The notes beneath the pieces were generated by a model. That model ran no database searches, was not told the origin of the DNA, and saw only the letters and a program-made list of their open reading frames with translations. A program made the position numbers and the translations under genes. From the NCBI GenBank assembly GCA_041402005.1, contig JAWKTB010000005.1, forward strand, positions 372,001 through 436,000: a DNA stretch of 64,000 bases, read 5' to 3'. This DNA comes from JAJRXR01 sp041402005. GTDB taxonomy: Bacteria > Planctomycetota > Phycisphaerae > Phycisphaerales > UBA1924. This document shows positions 58,656 to 64,000 of the stretch, in pieces. Position 1 is the stretch's first letter. The number at the start of each line of letters is the position of its first letter.

Positions 58656-59276
58656 ATGCAACGAGTCGCGGGCGTCGCCCTGACGCTGGTCGTGCTGGGA
58701 TCGCTTGGCTGTCAGTCCGGGCCGCGTGGCCCCATCGGGGACACCCAGGGGCGTCGCGACCCCGGCGTGAGCACCCGGGCGGACTCCCAGGACCCCGCCG
58801 TCAACAGCGTGACCCTCATCGAGTTCGCCGACCAGGTCGCCCAGGACCTCCCGGCCCGCATCGCCTCGATACCGGAGCTGGCCAACCGCGACCACGAGGC
58901 GGTGCTCTACCTCGGCGAGTTCATCAACCGGACGAACACACCGACCAACGACTTCCGCCTGGCGCGCCAGATCGTCCGCAACTCGATCATCAACTCGGAC
59001 ATCGTGCGTCAGTACGCGACGGTCTACGCCGACCCCGAGCAGCTCGCCCGCCTGCGTGAGCGTCTGGCGGCCTCCGAGTCCGGGCGGGTCTCCGACGACG
59101 AGATGAACGGGCGCCTGTACTCGGCCGACGACATCTTCGTACTCAACTCGGAGATGTCCGAGGCGACGCGGGGCGGGGGCGCCCAGAGCCTGTACGTCTT
59201 CGACATGACGCTGCTCGAGCTCAAGACCGGGCGCCAAGTGTTCAGCTCGCAGATCGTGCAGAAGTTCGTGCGTTGA
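58656..59276 (+). CDS. LpoB-like lipoprotein (copy 1)
   Basis: A 206-residue lipoprotein. The signal is MQRVAGVALTLVVLGSLGC, lipobox LGSLGC, and the ribosome site AGGAGGAG is strong. The mature domain has 'FINRTNTPTNDFRLARQIVR' and 'NSIINSDIVRQYATVYA', and ends 'YVFDMTLLELKTGRQVFSSQ', the pattern of LpoB (PF13036), which in E. coli activates the peptidoglycan synthase PBP1b. It is the first of four linked envelope genes. No PBP gene lies near. Confidence 0.8.
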   Translation: MQRVAGVALTLVVLGSLGCQSGPRGPIGDTQGRRDPGVSTRADSQDPAVNSVTLIEFADQVAQDLPARIASIPELANRDHEAVLYLGEFINRTNTPTNDFRLARQIVRNSIINSDIVRQYATVYADPEQLARLRERLAASESGRVSDDEMNGRLYSADDIFVLNSEMSEATRGGGAQSLYVFDMTLLELKTGRQVFSSQIVQKFVR

Positions 59277-59309
59277 CGCCCGGTCGCCGCGCGTGAGGGG
59301 CAGGACGCC

Positions 59310-59945
59310 ATGAGCGCCATCCTCCGAGGCCGACCGAGCGCCGCGATCGTGCTGATCGCCGCCCTGGGCTTGCTCCCGCACATGAGTGGGTGTGCCCAGA
59401 GCCCGCGCCGTGGCGCCACGACCCGCTTCACGATCTCCGACATCGAGTACACCTCCGCCGAGCTCTCCGCCCAACTCGCCGCCGCCCCGTTCCTGCAGGG
59501 CAGAGCCCCCGACTCCCCCGAGATCCGCCTGATGCCCGGCGAGTTCCGCAACGTCTCCAACGAGCGCATCGGCGAGGCCGATCGCTGGGCCATGATCTCC
59601 ATGATCCTCTACGACCCGGGCATCTTCGAGCTGCTCCGCTCCAAGAACGTCTCGATCGTCATGCCCGAGCAGCGCAAACGCCTCTTTGAACGCTTCGCGA
59701 TCGCCCAGGAGATCCCGGGCCAGACACCCCCCACCATCGTCTTCGGCGAGAACTCGATCGCCACCCACGCCATCAACACGACCTTCCTCTCCGCGACCCG
59801 CGAGGCGACCGACACCGCCGGGACCGACGAGCGCAAGGACCTCTTCCTCATCCAGACCGAGATCATCGACCTGGGCACAGGGGCGGCGATCTGGAGTGGC
59901 CAGACCCGCTTCGCCCGCGTCGCCCGGGGCGTCATCCTCAACTGA
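59310..59945 (+). CDS. LpoB-like lipoprotein (copy 2), diverged
   Basis: A 211-residue lipoprotein. Signal MSAILRGRPSAAIVLIAALG... ends 'HMSGC'. The body is similar in plan to the first ('FRNVSNERIGEADRWAMIS', 'LLRSKNVSIVMPEQRKRLF', 'FLIQTEIIDLGTGAAIWSGQ'), with the same beta/alpha order and a final L-x-L-G-x-[AG]-x-x-W-S strand, but the sequences are only moderately alike. It lies 33 bp after copy 1 and is probably a duplicate that has taken another role. Confidence 0.7.
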   Translation: MSAILRGRPSAAIVLIAALGLLPHMSGCAQSPRRGATTRFTISDIEYTSAELSAQLAAAPFLQGRAPDSPEIRLMPGEFRNVSNERIGEADRWAMISMILYDPGIFELLRSKNVSIVMPEQRKRLFERFAIAQEIPGQTPPTIVFGENSIATHAINTTFLSATREATDTAGTDERKDLFLIQTEIIDLGTGAAIWSGQTRFARVARGVILN

Positions 59946-59956
59946 CGGAGCAAGAC

Positions 59957-61654
59957 CTGAGACCAGCCCCGCCCATCCCCGTCCTCTTCGCGCTCGCCCT
60001 TTTCGGCGCGATCGTCGGCGGGTGTTCCTCCTACCAGGGCGACCCGGGGATGCTCACGACCATCGCGCATGCCGATTTCGGCGGCTCCCGCACCATCGCC
60101 CTCACGACCGCCACCGACAACCTCCGCGACCGCTCCTACCTCCTCGACCGCCAGAAGATCCTCTGGGCGTCGCTCGCCGAGGGAGACATGGACACCGCCC
60201 AGGCGAGCGCCGACTACGTCTACGACCAGCTGCGCACCCAGGGCGTCAACCGGGGCAAGGCGGTCGGTCGCTTCTTCGTGGGCGACTCGAGCGTGCTCGT
60301 CTGGAAGGGCGAGCCCTTCGAGCAGGCCGCCGGCTTCGCCGCGGTCGCGATCGTCGATGGCCTCAGCGGCGACTGGGGCAACATGCGCGCCTCCGCCCTG
60401 GGCTCGCTCTTCCAGCTCCGAGACCTCGAGGGCGTCGTCGAGGGCGAGCGCGGGAGCAACCCCCGCGCTGGCGCCCTCACCGACCGCGAGCTGCTCGTCG
60501 CCGGTGTCGAGCGGAACGAGCACGCCGAGACCGACGAGGCGTACGAGAACTCACTCCCGCTCACCGCGTCGGACTTCGAGCCCGGCTACGCCCTGGCCGC
60601 CCTCGCCGAGCGCGAGATGGGGCTCCACGAGGAGCTCGACGAGTCGCTCCGCAAGCTCGTCGCGGTCAACCCCCAGCTCCAAGACCTCGCCGACCAGATC
60701 CGCAACGGCTCGTACAACACGATCCTCGTCGTCGACTACGGCCTCGGCCCACGCAAGATCCAGACCGGCCCCGACGGCGCCATCGCCGGCTTCCAGGCCC
60801 GCACCTTCTCCGACCCCGCCCCACTCTCCGTCAACGTCAACGGCGCCCTCGACCGCTTCCCCGTCCTCACCGACTACAACCGCTTGTCGGCCGATCTCAA
60901 GTGGAACAACTTCGAGGACGTCCGCATCGCCAAGAGCCAGATCGGCTCCGCCCTCATGGTCGGCGGCGGCATCACCGCCATCGCCAGCGACGACTCCACC
61001 GCCCAGCTCATCGGCCTGGGCCTTCTCCTCGCGGGCGCCGCCCTCCGCTCCTCCTCCAGCGCCGACACGCGCCACCTCGAGGCGCTCCCCCAGCGCACCT
61101 ACCTCGCCCTCGTCACCCTCCCCGAGGGCGCCTCACGAGTCGAAATCCAAGTCGACGGACGCCCCGAGAGCCGCCTCGTCCTGCCCGACCTCCCCTCGAG
61201 GGGCCCCTCCGACCTGCGCCTCTGGTACGTCCGCCTCCCGACCGCCGGCGCCCCCTGGGCCACCCCGCCCAGCGTCGTCTACTCGAACGACGCGACGGGC
61301 GGCGCGACCGACGCGCCCGACCTGCCCTACATCCTCGGCGGGCGTTGCGTGCGCACGCCGAGCGAAGATCTGCTCCGCGAGTACCGCCGGGCGGGGCTGC
61401 CCGCGTGGGTGACGGTCGCCGACCTGGAGCGGATGTACGCCGAGGAGGGGATCGCGCTCCCCGACACCGGCGTCATCGCGACCGGTCGCCACGTCCTCGA
61501 AGGGGGCGCCGCGATGTACACGCCGCCGGCGGGCAGCGCCGGCTTCGTCCGCCTGTTCTGCCAACCGCACCCGCCGTACGCTCCCAGGGGCGAGACCGCC
61601 AACCAGATCCTCCGGGAGATGCACGCCCAGACACACGGGGAGACCTCCGAATGA
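59957..61654 (+). CDS. COG3014-like lipoprotein, inferred CTG start
   Basis: A 565-residue protein if it starts at the CTG at 59957, which has an ACGGAG six bases upstream. That gives a lipoprotein signal (LRPAPPIPVLFALALFGAIVGGC-SSYQGD). There is no ATG, GTG or TTG between the upstream region and the first in-frame ATG at 60050, and starting there would remove the signal. The mature part has helical repeats ('RGKAVGRFFVGDSSVLVWKG', 'YALAALAEREMGLHEELDE'), then beta-rich segments ('YNTILVVDYGLGPRKIQTG', 'YLALVTLPEGASRVEIQVDG') and a membrane-helix-like 'QLIGLGLLLAGAALRSS'. Similar large lipoproteins sit next to LpoB/YcfL genes in other bacteria. Function unknown. Confidence 0.65.
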   Translation: MRPAPPIPVLFALALFGAIVGGCSSYQGDPGMLTTIAHADFGGSRTIALTTATDNLRDRSYLLDRQKILWASLAEGDMDTAQASADYVYDQLRTQGVNRGKAVGRFFVGDSSVLVWKGEPFEQAAGFAAVAIVDGLSGDWGNMRASALGSLFQLRDLEGVVEGERGSNPRAGALTDRELLVAGVERNEHAETDEAYENSLPLTASDFEPGYALAALAEREMGLHEELDESLRKLVAVNPQLQDLADQIRNGSYNTILVVDYGLGPRKIQTGPDGAIAGFQARTFSDPAPLSVNVNGALDRFPVLTDYNRLSADLKWNNFEDVRIAKSQIGSALMVGGGITAIASDDSTAQLIGLGLLLAGAALRSSSSADTRHLEALPQRTYLALVTLPEGASRVEIQVDGRPESRLVLPDLPSRGPSDLRLWYVRLPTAGAPWATPPSVVYSNDATGGATDAPDLPYILGGRCVRTPSEDLLREYRRAGLPAWVTVADLERMYAEEGIALPDTGVIATGRHVLEGGAAMYTPPAGSAGFVRLFCQPHPPYAPRGETANQILREMHAQTHGETSE

Positions 61655-62079
61655 ACCGTCAGCAACTCCTGGTCCTTATTCCCGCGTTCGCCCTCGCCGC
61701 CCTGGCGCCCATCGGCTGCCAGCAACAGCACGTCGCCCCCGCCGGCGCCGAGCGCGATCCCCTCCCCGTCGAGCTCTACCCGGACATCGTCGTGGACCGG
61801 GGCTTGGAGCACGTCATCGTCTCGGACGTGGACCGGATCGTGTGGCGAGCCGGGAGCGCGGGCCAGCCCGCGCGCCTCGCCGTCCCCATCCGCAGCCTCT
61901 CCGACTACGACGTGCACACGCAGTACCGGATCCTCTGGTACGACGACACCGGCGTCGAGATCGGCGCGACCCAGTGGCGCTTCACCACCCTCGCCCCCCA
62001 GGTCGAGCAGCAGTTCCAAGGCAACTCGACCTCCGCCAAGGCCCAGGCGTGGCGGATGGAGATCCGCGTCGCCAGATGA
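61651..62079 (+). CDS. YcfL-like (DUF1425) lipoprotein
   Basis: A 142-residue lipoprotein. Lipobox 'LAPIGC', then a compact beta domain with 'PIRSLSDYDVHTQYRILWYD' and 'GVEIGATQWRFTTLAP'. This matches the YcfL/DUF1425 pattern (v-P-.-.-.-s-d-.-.-l-.-v-q-Y-r-F-.-W-y-D-.-.-G-.-e). The ATG overlaps the stop of the COG3014-like gene by four bases. In gammaproteobacteria YcfL is linked to LpoB, so the linkage here supports both assignments. Confidence 0.75.
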   Translation: MNRQQLLVLIPAFALAALAPIGCQQQHVAPAGAERDPLPVELYPDIVVDRGLEHVIVSDVDRIVWRAGSAGQPARLAVPIRSLSDYDVHTQYRILWYDDTGVEIGATQWRFTTLAPQVEQQFQGNSTSAKAQAWRMEIRVAR

Positions 62080-62137
62080 GCCGCCCCGCCCGGGCGCGCG
62101 CATCGTGTAGCCTGCCCCCTGGCCCGGGAGGCGCCCG

Positions 62138-63631
62138 ATGCCCTGCCTGCTCGCCCTCGACCAGGGCACGACCAGCTCGCGCGCGATCGTCTTCAGCCCG
62201 GACGGGCGCGTCCTCTCGAGCGCCCAGCGCGAGTTGCCCCAGATCTACCCCCGCCCCGGCTGGGTCGAGCACGACGCCCACGAGATCTGGCGGTCGCAGC
62301 TTGAGACGGCGCAGGAAGCCCTGAACGCCCAAAGCGTTGATCGCGCCGACGTCGCCGCCCTCTCCATCACCAACCAGCGCGAGACGACCGTCGTCTGGGA
62401 CCGCTCGACGGGCGAGCCCATCGGCAACGCGATCGTCTGGCAGGACCGTCGGACGGCGCCCCTGTGCGCACGCCTGCGCGCCGACGGGCTCGAACCCCTC
62501 TTCACGCACCGCACCGGCCTCCTCCTCGACCCCTACTTCTCCGGCACGAAGCTCGCCTGGATCCTCGACAATGTCCCCCGCGCCCGCGAGCGGGCCGCCC
62601 GGGGCGAGCTCGCCTTTGGCACCGTCGATTCCTGGCTCGTCCACAAGCTCACCCGCGGGCGCCTGCACGTCACCGACGCGAGCAACGCCTCACGCACGCT
62701 CCTGTTCAATATCCACACCGCCGACTGGGACGACGAGCTGCTCGAACGACTCGCGATCCCGCGCGCTGTGCTGCCTCAGGTCCGAGGCAGTGCTGAGGTG
62801 CTCGCCACCACCCACCCTTCCCTTGAACTCGCCGAACTCCCGATCGCCGGCCTTCTCGGCGATCAGCAAGCCGCAACGCTCGCCCAGGCCTGCCTCCACC
62901 CGGGCATGGCCAAGTGCACCTACGGCACAGGCTGCTTCCTGCTCATGAACACTGGGGCCCAAGCGACGGTCTCGGCGAACCGCCTGCTCACGACCGTTGC
63001 CTGGCGCCTCGGGGACAGCCTCGCATACTGCCTCGAAGGGAGCGTCTTCGTCGCGGGCGCGGCCGTGCAGTGGCTGCGAGATGGGCTGGGCGTCATCGAC
63101 CGGGCCGAGGAGGTCGAGCCCCTGGCCGCCTCGGTCGAGGACTCGGGCGGCGTTGTCTTCGTGCCCGCTCTGGCCGGCCTGGGGGCGCCTCACTGGGACC
63201 CCAACGCCCGGGGCATCATCGCGGGCATCACCCGCGGCACGACCGCCGCCCACATCGCCCGGGCCACCCTCGAGGGGATCGCCTGCCAAGTCGTGGACCT
63301 GGTCGAGGCGATGGAGGCCGACGCGGGGCGCCCGATCAAGGAGCTCCGAGTGGACGGCGGCGCCGCCGGCGACGAGCTGCTCCTCCAGATCCAGGCCGAC
63401 CTGCTCCAACGCCCGGTCGTCCGACCCCGGGAGCTGGAGACGACGGCCCTCGGGGCGGCGTGCGCCGGCGCGCTCGCGACCGGCGTCTTCAACTCCACCG
63501 ATGACATCAGCGCGATCTGGCAGGAGGGACGTCGTCTGGAGCCTCGCCTGAACGAGAGAGAGGCCGGCGCCGCACTCGAACGCTGGCGCGAGAGCGTCGA
63601 ACGCGCCAAGGGGTGGACACCCCGCCACTGA
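62138..63631 (+). CDS. glpK: Glycerol kinase
   Basis: A 497-residue FGGY kinase that phosphorylates glycerol to glycerol-3-phosphate. ATP motif 'LLALDQGTTSSRAIVF', 'WVEHDAHEIWRSQ', 'NQRETTVVWDRSTGEP' and 'NAIVWQDRRT' (glycerol site), 'LLGDQQAATLAQACLHPGMA' then 'KCTYGTGCFLLMNTG', and 'GLGAPHWDPNARGIIAGIT' with 'LRVDGGAAGDELLLQIQADL'. Length and order are those of GlpK. No glycerol transporter or regulator is adjacent. Confidence 0.95.
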   Translation: MPCLLALDQGTTSSRAIVFSPDGRVLSSAQRELPQIYPRPGWVEHDAHEIWRSQLETAQEALNAQSVDRADVAALSITNQRETTVVWDRSTGEPIGNAIVWQDRRTAPLCARLRADGLEPLFTHRTGLLLDPYFSGTKLAWILDNVPRARERAARGELAFGTVDSWLVHKLTRGRLHVTDASNASRTLLFNIHTADWDDELLERLAIPRAVLPQVRGSAEVLATTHPSLELAELPIAGLLGDQQAATLAQACLHPGMAKCTYGTGCFLLMNTGAQATVSANRLLTTVAWRLGDSLAYCLEGSVFVAGAAVQWLRDGLGVIDRAEEVEPLAASVEDSGGVVFVPALAGLGAPHWDPNARGIIAGITRGTTAAHIARATLEGIACQVVDLVEAMEADAGRPIKELRVDGGAAGDELLLQIQADLLQRPVVRPRELETTALGAACAGALATGVFNSTDDISAIWQEGRRLEPRLNEREAGAALERWRESVERAKGWTPRH

Positions 63632-63658
63632 GGGATGCTCGCCGGAACGCTGAGCTCG

Positions 63659-64000
63659 CTAGGGCTTGGCGCGCAACGCCTCCACCTCGCCCGACGCCTC
63701 CTTGAGTAACGCCTCGATGCCCGAGAGCGGTCCCGAGATCGTCCCAGGGTCGAACTCGTCCGCCGTCATCTGCCCCTTCCACGTGTCCACGATCACGGAG
63801 ACCGCTTCGAGCGAGGCGTCGAGCCCGTCGGCGGCCTGATCGAGCAACTCGATCACACGCTCCGCGTGCTGGCGCTGCACGTCGTTGATCTCGCCCGGCG
63901 GCGCCCCGGCGGACGGATCACCCACGATCCGCAGCACGTCTCCGATCGACGCCGTCCGCTTGCGCGCTTCCCAGATCTCCTCGCCCGCCTCGTACCGGCA
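63659..64000 (-). CDS. Partial helical protein, unknown function, cut by window edge
   Basis: An open frame of 114 codons from the right edge, with no start inside. Only its C-terminal part is seen; it is helical and acidic/basic ('YEAGEEIWEARKRTASIGDV', 'VQRQHAERVIELLDQAADGL', 'ISGPLSGIEALLKEASGEVE'). No domain is recognised. The GTG at 63937 could be an internal start, but the frame continues in the same style beyond it. Confidence 0.55.
   Translation of the reverse strand, partial: CRYEAGEEIWEARKRTASIGDVLRIVGDPSAGAPPGEINDVQRQHAERVIELLDQAADGLDASLEAVSVIVDTWKGQMTADEFDPGTISGPLSGIEALLKEASGEVEALRAKP

Noticed and set aside
59686..61650. Plus-strand Arg/Pro-rich open frame across the LpoB-like and COG3014-like genes
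   Set aside because: It is an out-of-frame shadow; only its last part, from 61651, is the real YcfL-like gene.

Overview
The window looks like chromosomal DNA of a high-GC bacterium, most likely a planctomycete of the Phycisphaerae type. This is inferred from gene content: prepilin-headed proteins with a DGHV-type C-terminal motif, secreted enzymes ending in dockerin-like repeats, a PEP-CTERM-like tail, a beta-helix protein with FxxN/GGA[IV] repeats, and an LpoB-type lipoprotein cluster. No database was searched. Genes are dense, often in 4-bp-overlap operons. No CRISPR array, insertion sequence, integrase or rRNA operon was seen. Two tRNA genes are present (Val-CAC and Pro-GGG).

Layout. 0-5 kb: the start of a DUF2071 gene on the left edge, then hutG-hutI (histidine degradation), a lipid kinase, methionine aminopeptidase and trpA, with a 28-bp-arm inverted repeat before trpA. 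5-9 kb (minus strand): an AT-richer prepilin-headed protein, a small membrane protein, an exo/endonuclease-type lipoprotein and a squalene/phytoene-synthase-like protein with an eroded first metal motif. 9.1-16.5 kb (plus): ispH-rlmN, two tandem TIGR02206-like membrane proteins, a WecA-type glycosyl-phosphate transferase and an O-antigen-ligase/TPR protein. 17-27.3 kb: a solitary fusA, an adenylate kinase, a second prepilin-headed protein, a transglutaminase-fold protein lacking its catalytic Cys and His, fumC, and a secreted subtilase with P-domain and dockerin-like tail.

27.5-36.2 kb (minus): a compact type II secretion / type IV pilus-like operon: a PilZ protein, GspE, GspF, five pseudopilin-like proteins, a PilM-PilN fusion, a PilO/GspM-like and a PilP/GspB-like protein. 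36.3-38.4 kb: rpsB-tsf. In rpsB, the start of tsf and the PilZ gene the sequence shows a cluster of small deletions, best explained as consensus error. 38.5-46.4 kb: a LURP-one-like protein, a Tat-exported superoxide dismutase and a complete Opp/Dpp-type peptide ABC transporter. 46.5-53.9 kb: a BioF-like enzyme, then three secreted proteins with different C-terminal signals, and a DHFR/RibD-like protein.

54-64 kb: tRNA-Pro, pyrC, a heavy-metal P-type ATPase with an unusual TPCPL motif, gap, then a four-gene lipoprotein cluster (two LpoB-like proteins, a COG3014-like protein with an inferred CTG start, and a YcfL-like protein), glpK, and a partial helical protein on the right edge.

How they fit: the T2SS-like operon plausibly exports the dockerin, GC-motif and PEP-CTERM-like secreted proteins. 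WecA plus the ligase point to surface polysaccharide. The LpoB/COG3014/YcfL set is the best candidate for a conserved but poorly understood envelope system.
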